DNA from: Deltaproteobacteria bacterium
GTDB lineage: Bacteria > Desulfobacterota > Syntrophia > Syntrophales > UBA2210
Length of the DNA stretch: 14,549 bases
Direction of reading: 5' to 3'
NCBI GenBank assembly: GCA_019313735.1
Contig: JAFDAR010000006.1
Coordinates: forward strand, 1 to 14,549
Position 1 is the first letter of the stretch, and each line of letters starts with the position of its first letter. Shown here one piece after another: positions 1 through 6,910 of the stretch. The notes beneath the pieces are model-generated. The model ran no database searches, was not told the origin of the DNA, and was given only the letters and a program-made list of their open reading frames with translations. The position numbers and the translations under genes are program-made.

Positions 1-1
1 G

Positions 2-169
2 TACGACGACGCCTTGGCAGTCACCCGGATCATCGACAAGCTGTTCCGGATCGCCACAGACAAAGACGCCCTCGGCGAATCACCATACCACGACATCGCC
101 GGCTATGGGATCCTCGGGGCAATGAAGGGAGGGCACAATGGGAATAGCGCGACCGAAAATCAAGGATGA
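2..169 (+). CDS. C-terminal part of a DUF1599-like (nucleotide modification associated) phage protein, cut by the window edge
   Basis: An open frame enters from the left edge and stops at 167-169, giving 55 residues with no start in the window. It begins YDDALAVTRIIDKLFRIATD and continues with ESPYHDIAGYGIL. The spacing of R-I-x-DKLxRI and D-I-AGYGIL resembles the C-terminal helices of DUF1599 / nucleotide-modification-associated domain 1 proteins, which are common in phages and have no settled biochemical function. The tail after AMKGG looks unstructured and overlaps the next gene by 32 bases, which suggests translational coupling. If the family call is right, it fits with the methyltransferase-like gene at 4706, but I see no direct link. 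The call rests on a short motif only. Confidence 0.5.
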   Translation, partial: YDDALAVTRIIDKLFRIATDKDALGESPYHDIAGYGILGAMKGGHNGNSATENQG

Positions 170-389
170 AGTCCACTACAAGAAGGGCCTAACCTGGGCA
201 TACTGTAGTGATTGCAATCACTTTGTCCGGGACTACCAGGTGACCGGCATCGCCGGCAGGATCCTCGGCATAGAGCCACGATGTCGCATCATCGGCCTGA
301 AACCCGGCCGCGGATATCGGATCAACCCTACCTACATCTGTGATCACTGGGACAACAGCAACTATATGAAACGACTGCGAGGGTATTGA
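138..389 (+). CDS. small Cys4 protein of unknown function
   Basis: An 83-residue protein with ATG at 138, preceded by a good AGGGAGGG ribosome-binding site at 126-133. It has four cysteines (C23, C26, C49, C68) in the pattern CSDC, RC, ICDHW, with a His two residues after the last Cys. This is consistent with one structural zinc site in a small zinc-ribbon or knuckle fold. It is basic and rich in R and K, so it may bind nucleic acid, which is inference. The stop overlaps the ATG of the primase-helicase by one base (TGATG), so the two are almost certainly translated together. I do not recognise a named family. Small zinc-binding proteins next to phage replication genes are common, but their roles are mostly unknown. 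Confidence 0.7.
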   Translation: MGIARPKIKDEVHYKKGLTWAYCSDCNHFVRDYQVTGIAGRILGIEPRCRIIGLKPGRGYRINPTYICDHWDNSNYMKRLRGY

Positions 390-2752
390 TGGGTCTCGCT
401 CTAAAAAAACTGTCGGAATCCGATCGTATCCGGATAGCGGAATCATTGTTTAAGGTTACTTCCCAGGATGCCGCAAAAGGCGAAATCCACGGCCTTTGTC
501 CCATCCACGAGGAGCATAATCCGTCCTTTTCATATAATTTCAAAAAGGATACTTACAGCTGTTTTTCATGCGGCGCTTCCGGCGACCTTTTGAAGCTCTG
601 GTCAGTGGCACGCGGATATGGCCAGAAAGACGGTTTCCAAGCCTTCTGCAAGGAGTTTGGTATAGAAGCTAAGGCTGGGGCCGGTTCATTCGACCACAGC
701 CTTACAGGCAACGCAGACGACCCTGATTCATCGCCACCCGGCCCGGATCTGGAGAATGTCTGGGAGCTTTTTCCCCCGCTTCCCGATTCCTGGATCCAAA
801 AGCTCGAAACAGAGCGCGGCTGGTCTCCAAAATGGATTGATATCCTCGACCTTCGCCAACAGACCCACTATCTGGATAAAAAGACGGGCAAACTGATAAA
901 ACTCAAGACGCCTGAACGGATCGCTATTCCGGTTCGCGATAAATCACGAAAATTGCGAAATATCCGCCTCTATAAACCGGGCGGCGGTAAATATAAGATA
1001 ATTTCCTGGGGCAAGTCGTATGGATCGGCTCGTCTTTTCCCGGCGGGACCACTGACAGATATAAAGCCCGTCTTGCTCTGCGAGGGCGAATCAGACACTA
1101 TCTGTGCCCTCTCCCATGACTTCAATGCGATAACACAGACCTCAAAACTGAAGAACTGGAAAAGCTCTCACTTGGAGCCATTCAAAGGCCGTGAAGTAGT
1201 AATTGCCTATGACGCGGACCAGCCGGGCCAGAAGTATGCCGCCTTTGCCGCGGAGAACCTTTTTGGCGTGGCCAAATCCGTTAAAGTTCTTGAATGGCCT
1301 GATTTTATGGGATGCGATAAAGATGGTAACTTGCCGGAGAAACATGGTGAGGATCTCACAGATTTTTTCCAAAAGCATGGCAAAAACTCCTCCGATCTGA
1401 CCGCATTGATCACGGCGGCAAAACCCTACGATCCCGAAGCGACCGATACAGAGCCCACTGCCTTCCGGTTTTTCGAGCGGGGTATGAATGATCGGCTATC
1501 CTTCAAACCGCGGCTTTTGGCGGAAGAGGCAATGAGCAAATATTCGCTTTTATCTGACCCCAAAACGGGCCTCCTCTATAACTGGAACGACAAATTCTGG
1601 GACGAATTCAACGAGGATCACATCAAGGGAGCTTGTATCCGTTACCTGGGCAATGAATCCCAGAAGTCCCGGGTAGAAGATGCTGTATATCAGGCCAAAA
1701 TGCTCTGTACGATCCCCTATGGCCGGGCGATTAACGATAATGAAGACTGGATCTGCATCCAGAATGGTATGTTGAACCTCCAGACCCTGGACATCGTTCC
1801 ACATGAAAAGGAATATTATGCCACATTTGCGCTTCCCGTATCGTTCGATCCAGATAAGATCGATGACTGTAAGCGCTGGATTTCATACTTGGAAGAAACC
1901 GTTCAGACACCGGCAGCCATGGCACAACTGCAGGAGTTTCTGGGTTATTGTCTTTTGAAAAGTACAAAATACGAGAAATGTTTGATCCTTCTTGGTCCCG
2001 GGGCCGACGGAAAAAGCACTTTTTTGAAGATCATGAAAGAGATGGTCGGAGATCAAAATTGCGCCGCAGTCTCTTTTCCGGATCTTGAAGACCAGTTTCA
2101 GCGGTCTTCCCTCTATGGAAAACTGGTCAATATTAGTACAGAAATCGGAGCAAAGGCGATTGAGTCCCCATACTTCAAGGCGATTACATCCGGGGATCCC
2201 ATTAATGCCGCCTTTAAGCATCGTAACACCTTCACCTTTTCGCCCTATTGCAAGCTGGCGTTTGCCGGTAACCGCTTGCCACGCGTTCTGGATAACAGCG
2301 ACGGGATCTTTCGCCGGTTCTTGCCGGTTCGATTCAAGAGACAGTTTTTGGACGATGCTGATCCCGACTTGTTTATCAAGTTGAAAGAAGAGCTGTCAGG
2401 AATCTTTTCCTGGGCCCTTCTTGGACTTCACAGGCTTCTTGATCAGGGCAAGTTCACAGAAGGCGAAGAGACCAGAGAACTCCTGATGGATTACCGCCGC
2501 ATCAACAATCCCGTCCTCTGCTACGTTGAAGACCGCTGCGTTCTCGGTGAAGAGCATTCGATTGAAAAACAGACAATATATACAGACTATAAACAATATT
2601 GCAGCATCAAAGGCTACAGCGCCTTGAATGAGGTTAACTTCTTCCGGGAGCTGTACGTCGCAGTCCACAACATCCGCCTGTATCGCCCTCGGACAAGCGA
2701 GGGCCGGAAGAATATGTTAACGGGAATTTCCTTGGAGATGATCCATGATTGA
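389..2752 (+). CDS. phage primase-helicase: CHC2 zinc finger, TOPRIM and D5-type superfamily 3 helicase
   Basis: A 787-residue replication protein that should make primers and unwind DNA at the phage origin. From the N-terminus: a CHC2-type primase zinc finger (C37, H40, C58, C61); a TOPRIM domain with the catalytic glutamate in LLCEGESD (E232) and the DxD in IAYDADQPG (D275, D277); then a D5_N-like linker and a superfamily 3 helicase. The helicase has Walker A GPGADGKST at 536-544, the sensor asparagine in AGNRLP (about 628) and arginine-finger candidates in GIFRRF (R642, R643). I prefer ATG 389 to the in-frame TTG at 386 because GAGGG at 379-383 is well spaced for it and it overlaps the preceding stop by one base. 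The length and domain order are usual for phage and satellite primase-helicases. The candidate origin lies immediately downstream. Confidence 0.95.
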   Translation: MGLALKKLSESDRIRIAESLFKVTSQDAAKGEIHGLCPIHEEHNPSFSYNFKKDTYSCFSCGASGDLLKLWSVARGYGQKDGFQAFCKEFGIEAKAGAGSFDHSLTGNADDPDSSPPGPDLENVWELFPPLPDSWIQKLETERGWSPKWIDILDLRQQTHYLDKKTGKLIKLKTPERIAIPVRDKSRKLRNIRLYKPGGGKYKIISWGKSYGSARLFPAGPLTDIKPVLLCEGESDTICALSHDFNAITQTSKLKNWKSSHLEPFKGREVVIAYDADQPGQKYAAFAAENLFGVAKSVKVLEWPDFMGCDKDGNLPEKHGEDLTDFFQKHGKNSSDLTALITAAKPYDPEATDTEPTAFRFFERGMNDRLSFKPRLLAEEAMSKYSLLSDPKTGLLYNWNDKFWDEFNEDHIKGACIRYLGNESQKSRVEDAVYQAKMLCTIPYGRAINDNEDWICIQNGMLNLQTLDIVPHEKEYYATFALPVSFDPDKIDDCKRWISYLEETVQTPAAMAQLQEFLGYCLLKSTKYEKCLILLGPGADGKSTFLKIMKEMVGDQNCAAVSFPDLEDQFQRSSLYGKLVNISTEIGAKAIESPYFKAITSGDPINAAFKHRNTFTFSPYCKLAFAGNRLPRVLDNSDGIFRRFLPVRFKRQFLDDADPDLFIKLKEELSGIFSWALLGLHRLLDQGKFTEGEETRELLMDYRRINNPVLCYVEDRCVLGEEHSIEKQTIYTDYKQYCSIKGYSALNEVNFFRELYVAVHNIRLYRPRTSEGRKNMLTGISLEMIHD

Positions 2753-3155
2753 TTTATTGCCGACCTCGGCGCCCCCTTACCCCTGTAATTTAGACACCCC
2801 TACTCCCCGGGATAGCGTCTTGGTCAGGGGGTGGTCAGGGGTTGGTCAGGGTGAATCACTTTTTCCCATACCAGAAAGTGTAATAATATCAATACCCGGT
2901 CAGGGTGGTCAGGGTGGTCAGGGTGAAATCCCACCTATTGCACATGCGCGCACATGCGCGCGCGCGTTTTTTCTGTACCTTATTTTTGTTTTTGTAAGAA
3001 AGTACCCTGACCACCCTGACCACCCCTATAAAATCAAGGGGTTTTACCCTGACCACCACCCTGACCAACCCCTGACCACCCTGACCAACTTGTGCTTATC
3101 AAGACAACAGACCACAACATGTTGTGGTTGGGAGAGTATAGAGAATGGCACTTAA
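2745..3155 (+). CDS. doubtful open reading frame through the repeat region
   Basis: A 136-codon frame opens at ATG 2745, eight bases before the primase stop, with GGAG at 2734-2737 as a reasonable ribosome-binding site. It stays open through the whole repeat region and overlaps the next gene by 11 bases. Against it: the protein is low-complexity, with repeats such as GQGGQGGQG and YPDHPDHP that simply translate the DNA repeats. The DNA symmetry in this stretch concerns both strands and not a protein. No family is recognisable; one hydrophobic run (FFLYLIFVFV) is present. I list it because start and coupling look acceptable, but the DNA structure is the better explanation for this stretch. Confidence 0.2.
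   Translation: MIDLLPTSAPPYPCNLDTPTPRDSVLVRGWSGVGQGESLFPIPESVIISIPGQGGQGGQGEIPPIAHARTCARAFFLYLIFVFVRKYPDHPDHPYKIKGFYPDHHPDQPLTTLTNLCLSRQQTTTCCGWESIENGT
2822..3086. repeat. mirror-symmetric iteron region, candidate replication origin
   Basis: Six copies of GGTCAGGG (starts 2822, 2833, 2844, 2898, 2907, 2916) are followed by six copies of its complement CCCTGACC (starts 3005, 3014, 3047, 3059, 3070, 3079). The order is nested. The outer left block 2829-2853 is an exact 25-nt inverted repeat of 3057-3081, and the inner left block 2903-2924 is an exact 22-nt inverted repeat of 3004-3025. The midpoint, about 2954, coincides with an alternating purine-pyrimidine tract, followed by a T-rich stretch to about 3000. 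Iterons flanking a strand-separation zone next to a primase-helicase gene are the classic layout of a phage or plasmid origin. Function is inferred from layout only. A large cruciform or a transcriptional attenuator are alternatives. Confidence 0.6.
2939..2967. other. alternating purine-pyrimidine tract (Z-DNA prone) with adjoining T-rich stretch
   Basis: Twenty-nine bases alternate strictly between pyrimidine and purine, including two CACATGCGCG direct repeats and a terminal (CG)n run. Such tracts can adopt Z-DNA under negative supercoiling. Its centre lies within one or two bases of the centre of the surrounding inverted iteron array, and it is followed by a T-rich, easily melted run up to about 3000. 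Confidence 0.6.
3111..3128. promoter_or_regulatory. perfect 18-bp palindrome upstream of the 3145 gene, candidate operator
   Basis: ACCACAACATGTTGTGGT is identical to its reverse complement. It sits just upstream of the GGGAG ribosome-binding site (about 3130-3134) and 16 bases before the ATG at 3145. A dimeric repressor operator is the simplest reading; a short hairpin in the leader mRNA is an alternative. No good promoter can be pinned next to it. Confidence 0.45.
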
Positions 3156-3480
3156 AGATAAACTTGAAAAATTAAAAGAAAAATATGACCCGTTTGTTGG
3201 TGAAAAACATCAAGATGCGCCATTAAAGCAATGGAAAGATAGTATGGACGTCTGTAGATTGAGTGAGTTCCTAAAGATTCATAAAGATCAAGGCTTCAAC
3301 CTGATAGATATAGCCGGTAAACCCTCACTCCATTTTAAGCCAGGTCTTCAACCAGAGCAAAAAGAACGGTGGCAGTTAGCGAACCAAGCACTAGACCTCC
3401 TACAGGCTGCGCTCCCAGATCTCCAAAATCTAATAAGTAGAGGCTTAATCACCCTGAATAAAAATGGGTCCTTTGAATGA
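3145..3480 (+). CDS. hypothetical protein, 111 residues
   Basis: ATG at 3145 with GGGAG about ten bases upstream. The N-terminus is a charged helix (LKDKLEKLKEKYD). The middle contains SEFLKIHKDQGFNLIDIAGKPSLHFKPG, split here by function: a helix followed by what looks like two short beta strands. The C-terminus has a further predicted helix pair around LLQAALPDLQNLI. The helix / beta-pair / helix layout faintly recalls small domains appended to some phage primases and docking domains, but I cannot assign a family. The gene is more AT-rich than the primase upstream, suggesting a separate acquisition. It follows the candidate origin and an 18-bp palindrome, so a role in replication or its control is possible but unproven. 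Confidence 0.65.
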   Translation: MALKDKLEKLKEKYDPFVGEKHQDAPLKQWKDSMDVCRLSEFLKIHKDQGFNLIDIAGKPSLHFKPGLQPEQKERWQLANQALDLLQAALPDLQNLISRGLITLNKNGSFE

Positions 3481-3550
3481 GACAAGGAAGCCACAGTTTC
3501 CAGCATCCCAGTTACTCTCTGCTCGCAGTGAAAAACATCGATGAGGAAAA

Positions 3551-3958
3551 ATGGAGATGAACAATAACTACGCAAAATCATTCACGGCCAGCCAGATTGC
3601 CGGCAGCATCTCTCCATTGATGCTCAATGAAAGATATTGTCGAGATACCATATTAGAGCTTTTACATGGAAACAATCCAAAGTGCCCCAGGTGCTCGGAA
3701 TTGATATCCCTCCAGCAATTGCATGGCTTTTGCGAACTCAGGCGTGTTCGGTGTTATAATTGTGGAGCCTTTTTTACGGCCTACACTGGCACCTTTTTAT
3801 CAGGCAGTCAATTATCGCCGACACAAATCATACTCATTGCCATCTTTTTGGAGCTTGGTTTGTCTAATACTGAGATCGCGAAATATTCAGATCTTAGCAC
3901 GGAGACCATCCGGCTCTGGAGAAATAAGTTTAAGGTAATCGAGAGAATAGGAGAATGA
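3551..3958 (+). CDS. zinc-ribbon plus helix-turn-helix protein, transposase-like DNA-binding domain
   Basis: A 135-residue protein with ATG at 3551 and GAGG five to eight bases upstream. A zinc ribbon is formed by CPRC (C45, C48) and CYNCG (C68, C71). It is followed by a helix-turn-helix at about 92-128, with LSNTEIAKYSDLSTETIRLW as the core. This pairing is typical of the N-terminal DNA-binding part of IS1595/IS1-type transposases, yet no DDE catalytic domain follows; the next gene starts two bases after the stop. It is therefore more likely a stand-alone regulator derived from a transposase than an insertion sequence. The 70-base gap before it holds no other gene. It is probably co-transcribed with the ParB-like gene downstream. 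The biological target is unknown. Confidence 0.7.
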   Translation: MEMNNNYAKSFTASQIAGSISPLMLNERYCRDTILELLHGNNPKCPRCSELISLQQLHGFCELRRVRCYNCGAFFTAYTGTFLSGSQLSPTQIILIAIFLELGLSNTEIAKYSDLSTETIRLWRNKFKVIERIGE

Positions 3959-3959
3959 T

Positions 3960-4706
3960 ATGGAAAAAACCATCAAAGAGATGGACCAACAGAACGAGCA
4001 GCTCCACACCCTCAGTAAGACCCTGTTTGGCGAATCCGCCTACTTGGAAGTCGTGGCGCCAAAGTCGCTTACTCTGCTAAAAGAGAACGCCCGGTACTTT
4101 AAAAAAGAAACATTCCAGGCACTCGTTGAGAATATTAAAAATGACAAACGTTTATCCAGCATGCCCCTATGCTGTATTGAAGAAAAGAAATATGTCGTAC
4201 TTTCCGGCAATCATCGGGTTCGGGCAGCAATAGAAGCGGGTATTGAGCAGATCCTCGTCATGGTAATTGCGGAGAATCTGACAAAAAACGAAAAGATTGC
4301 CATTCAGTTATCCCACAACGCCCTTGTCGGTGTGGATGATGTGAATATCCTAAAATCACTATGGGAGCAGATAGACAGCATCCAGGACAAAATATATTCC
4401 GGCCTCTCCAGTGAAACCATAAAAGAGATTGAAAATATAAAACCCGTGAACTTCAGCACGCCGCCCGTCTATACAAAAGCCCTTGTCTTTGCATTTACCG
4501 AAACCGAAAAGGAATTCATCGACCATATCCTTGCAGAATTAAAAACAGCGGCACAATCCGGCGACCTTGTTCTTGCCCCGATGGAAATGTATCGGGAGTT
4601 TTTTGACACCATACAAGAGACAAAGAAATTACATGAGATCAAAAACGGCTCGCTTGCCCTTCTGAAACTTTTTGAGATAGCCGCTGAACATATGGGGGGT
4701 GAGTAA
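3960..4706 (+). CDS. ParB/sulfiredoxin-superfamily protein (ParB-like N-terminal domain)
   Basis: A 248-residue protein with ATG at 3960 and AGGAG at 3949-3953. Residues about 36-110 carry the ParB-like fold: LVENIKND, then a beta strand, then the signature VLSGNHRVRAAIEAGI (G83, N84, H85, R86), equivalent to the GERRxRA motif that binds the nucleotide in ParB. No clear ParB helix-turn-helix follows, so this is not a classic partition protein. Phage ParB-like domains are often fused to or encoded next to DNA methyltransferases. Here the stop codon overlaps the start of a methyltransferase-like gene by one base (TAATG). The simplest inference is a partner of that gene in DNA modification or anti-restriction. 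Enzymatic activity (CTP hydrolysis or nuclease) cannot be told from sequence. Confidence 0.8.
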   Translation: MEKTIKEMDQQNEQLHTLSKTLFGESAYLEVVAPKSLTLLKENARYFKKETFQALVENIKNDKRLSSMPLCCIEEKKYVVLSGNHRVRAAIEAGIEQILVMVIAENLTKNEKIAIQLSHNALVGVDDVNILKSLWEQIDSIQDKIYSGLSSETIKEIENIKPVNFSTPPVYTKALVFAFTETEKEFIDHILAELKTAAQSGDLVLAPMEMYREFFDTIQETKKLHEIKNGSLALLKLFEIAAEHMGGE

Positions 4707-6049
4707 TGTCATTTGTCGGAGCGACCAGATCGGCAGTCAGACCGGTCATTGGTGAGTATGCCAGAACCATCAAATATCCGGTCCTACTCATCGGCGCGGG
4801 CAACTTCACCATTCCCGCCATATTGCGGCAGGCAGGCTATACCGGCCAGATAAAGGCCTGCGATGTGTCCCTCTATTCGTCAGCCCTCGGCGCCTACCTT
4901 TCGGATCACCCCTTTGAGGCTACAGAAAATCCGGAATGCCCGGACGAGCTTCGCGGTCTCCTGAAAACAGAAAATGGCAGGGACGAATTGATCGCCTCCA
5001 TATTACTGCTTTTTGATCTGAGAGAAGTCTGGCAATGTAAAAACGCCTACCAGCGTCATATCGTTAAAAATTATCGCGAGCAGTGGGATGGCCTGATTGA
5101 AAAGACCCTGAAAAAGCTCTCCGATTATAAAGAGCAGATCGGCCAGATCGATTACGAGGCCAGAGACGGTATCGCCCTTCTTCGCGAATCCACCCGGGAG
5201 CATACAGTAATAACATATCCTCCGACCTACAAGCGCGGATACGAGCAACTCGAAAAACTTTACAAGGCCACCGTCCAATGGAACCAGCCCGAATACGAGG
5301 AAATGACCGACAAGACAATGGATCACTACCACCTGATAGCGCACTACAATGATTATATGATTATCTTAGACAAGGACCTTGAGGAGGTATATCAAATTGT
5401 CGGCTCGCCCACCTCGGTCATCAATTATGGAAGAAACACAAAAGGATATATCATCAGAAAGGTCGAGTCGAAAAAGTACGTTCTTAAGAGAGAAGCTGCC
5501 AGTTCCCCGATAGGCGATACCTGGCCAGCCGATCAGCCGATCACCGGAAGCGAAAAACTCACAATGGTAATCCTGAACCCAAAACAGAATATCAGGATGA
5601 ACGAGCTTTTTATGTCGGCGCACGTAAACTACTCCACACAGAGCAGCTCTGCGGTCGGATACTGTCTCGACGGTAAATTAATAGGCAAGAGCGATTTTGT
5701 GAAAGGATTTAAAAACTTCAACTGGAAACTTCCCAAAGAGGGCGGCCAGATCTATTTAATGTCCGACCTCGCCGTCCCCTATGACGGCAAACTGGCAAAA
5801 CTTATATTGATGGCCCTGCTTTCCCGTGACGTCCGCGAATATCTCGAAACCCGCTTCATCGAGAGATACCGCTATGTCAAAACCACCGCCTTTTCACTGC
5901 ACCCCGTCAGCATGAAATACCGGGGCCTTTTCAAGCTCCACAAACGAACAGAAGTCCCCGACGGCTATTCGCTCAATTATTATGCAGAATTTGGCGACTA
6001 TCCCCTGCAGGACGCCCCTAACCTTTGGATGAAGAAATATGGAAAATAA
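4706..6049 (+). CDS. divergent DNA-methyltransferase-like protein with a possible Mom/GNAT-like C-terminal domain
   Basis: A 447-residue protein translationally coupled to the ParB-like gene. The N-terminal half looks like a Rossmann methyltransferase: VLLIGAGNFTIPAIL (GAGNF 30-34, the SAM-binding loop) and KACDVSLYSSALGAYL (D53, like the acidic residue in Dam-type enzymes). A TYPPTY motif at 170-175 stands where adenine methyltransferases have D/N/S-PP-Y/F. The expected catalytic acidic or amide residue is Tyr here, so activity is doubtful or altered. The C-terminal half has a GNAT-like run, with GYCLDGKLIGKSDF, then IYLMSDLAVPYDGKLAKLIL, then VKTTAFSLHPVSMKYRG (391-407). This recalls Mom-type DNA-modifying acyltransferase-fold proteins. 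Both halves are motif-level assignments. A putative anti-restriction or DNA base-modification role is my inference. Confidence 0.6.
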   Translation: MSFVGATRSAVRPVIGEYARTIKYPVLLIGAGNFTIPAILRQAGYTGQIKACDVSLYSSALGAYLSDHPFEATENPECPDELRGLLKTENGRDELIASILLLFDLREVWQCKNAYQRHIVKNYREQWDGLIEKTLKKLSDYKEQIGQIDYEARDGIALLRESTREHTVITYPPTYKRGYEQLEKLYKATVQWNQPEYEEMTDKTMDHYHLIAHYNDYMIILDKDLEEVYQIVGSPTSVINYGRNTKGYIIRKVESKKYVLKREAASSPIGDTWPADQPITGSEKLTMVILNPKQNIRMNELFMSAHVNYSTQSSSAVGYCLDGKLIGKSDFVKGFKNFNWKLPKEGGQIYLMSDLAVPYDGKLAKLILMALLSRDVREYLETRFIERYRYVKTTAFSLHPVSMKYRGLFKLHKRTEVPDGYSLNYYAEFGDYPLQDAPNLWMKKYGK

Positions 6050-6770
6050 ACAACTTAACGATCTCCTGAAACAATCAGGCGACACCGATCTTGCTATTCT
6101 CCTGGGCGCGAAAGAAAACGCGAAGCGCAACCTTATGGACGATCCATCCAGTGCGAACCTCTCCGCCTTCGAAAAAGCATCCAAAATGGTTGATGACCGT
6201 GTTAGTGGCGAGCAGTCATTCAAAAACCGGCCCGAGGCCCTGAGATACCTTCAGACTACTGGCCATAAAATCAAAAAAAGCAAACTCTATAAAGATGTAA
6301 AAAAAGGCCTTCTAAAGATGGAACCAGACGGGTCCATCCTGCGCTCATCGATCGACCAATACATCGCCCACCCCATGTCAGGTCTTATACAGCCCGACGA
6401 ATCGGACGATGACGACACCAAAGGACTTACACTCGAAAGACTCCAGGCGGACACCGACCGCCTCAAAGCCCAGGCCGAACACTGGGCGCTGAAGAACCTG
6501 CGCGAGAAAGGTCTTGTTGTCTATCGGTCGGAATTTGAACAGGCCCTAGCAGCGAGGGCCATACTCCTGAAAGAAGACCTCCGCAATTTTGCCAGAGGAG
6601 AAATCCCGGATATTATAAAGATCGTCGCCGGTGATCCCAACAAAAACATTGAGTTAATGGAATACCTCCTCGAAAGAGTGGATGACTGGCTCAACAGATA
6701 TTCCGAAAATCCCGAAATCAGATCCCCGGAACCGGAAACCGACGAAGAGGAAGACGAGGCTGAAGAGTGA
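6039..6770 (+). CDS. candidate phage terminase small subunit
   Basis: A 243-residue protein whose ATG at 6039 lies 11 bases inside the previous gene; a purine-rich GGATGAAGAAA precedes it. Residues about 64-92, starting NRPEALRYLQTTGHKIKKSK, look like a DNA-binding helix-turn-helix in which the gene product recognises a phage packaging site. A long charged helix follows (about 128-175), and the protein ends in an acidic tail (PEPETDEEEDEAEE). Position directly before the large terminase supports a Nu1-like role: binding cos/pac DNA and recruiting the large subunit. It is longer than lambda Nu1 (181 residues) and I see no clear Walker ATPase motif. The gene at 8818, on the other side of the large terminase, is another small HTH protein and could share or take over this role. 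Confidence 0.65.
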   Translation: MENKQLNDLLKQSGDTDLAILLGAKENAKRNLMDDPSSANLSAFEKASKMVDDRVSGEQSFKNRPEALRYLQTTGHKIKKSKLYKDVKKGLLKMEPDGSILRSSIDQYIAHPMSGLIQPDESDDDDTKGLTLERLQADTDRLKAQAEHWALKNLREKGLVVYRSEFEQALAARAILLKEDLRNFARGEIPDIIKIVAGDPNKNIELMEYLLERVDDWLNRYSENPEIRSPEPETDEEEDEAEE

Positions 6771-6910
6771 GACATTACAGCGTTAAGATCGGCATTTTTA
6801 AGTTCGGTCTTTCTTTCGACACCCGATCAACACAGCACAAGATAGAAGCCTGGGTTACGATGGAGGGTTGGAAGTTTAGAATGTGGAAAAAAAGGATCAA
6901 GAGATGTTAG
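6767..6910 (+). CDS. 47-residue basic protein between the terminase genes
   Basis: A small frame fills the otherwise empty gap between the two terminase genes. It starts at GTG 6767, overlapping the preceding stop (GTGA), with GAGG at 6755-6758 as ribosome-binding site, and ends at TAG 6908-6910, overlapping the preferred large-terminase ATG by seven bases. The protein starts MRHYSVKIGIFKFGLSFD and ends in a basic WKKRIKRC. It looks like a few beta strands with a basic end and has no membrane segment. The stop-start overlaps on both sides are the typical layout of a real operon gene. No family recognised. Confidence 0.45.
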   Translation: MRHYSVKIGIFKFGLSFDTRSTQHKIEAWVTMEGWKFRMWKKRIKRC

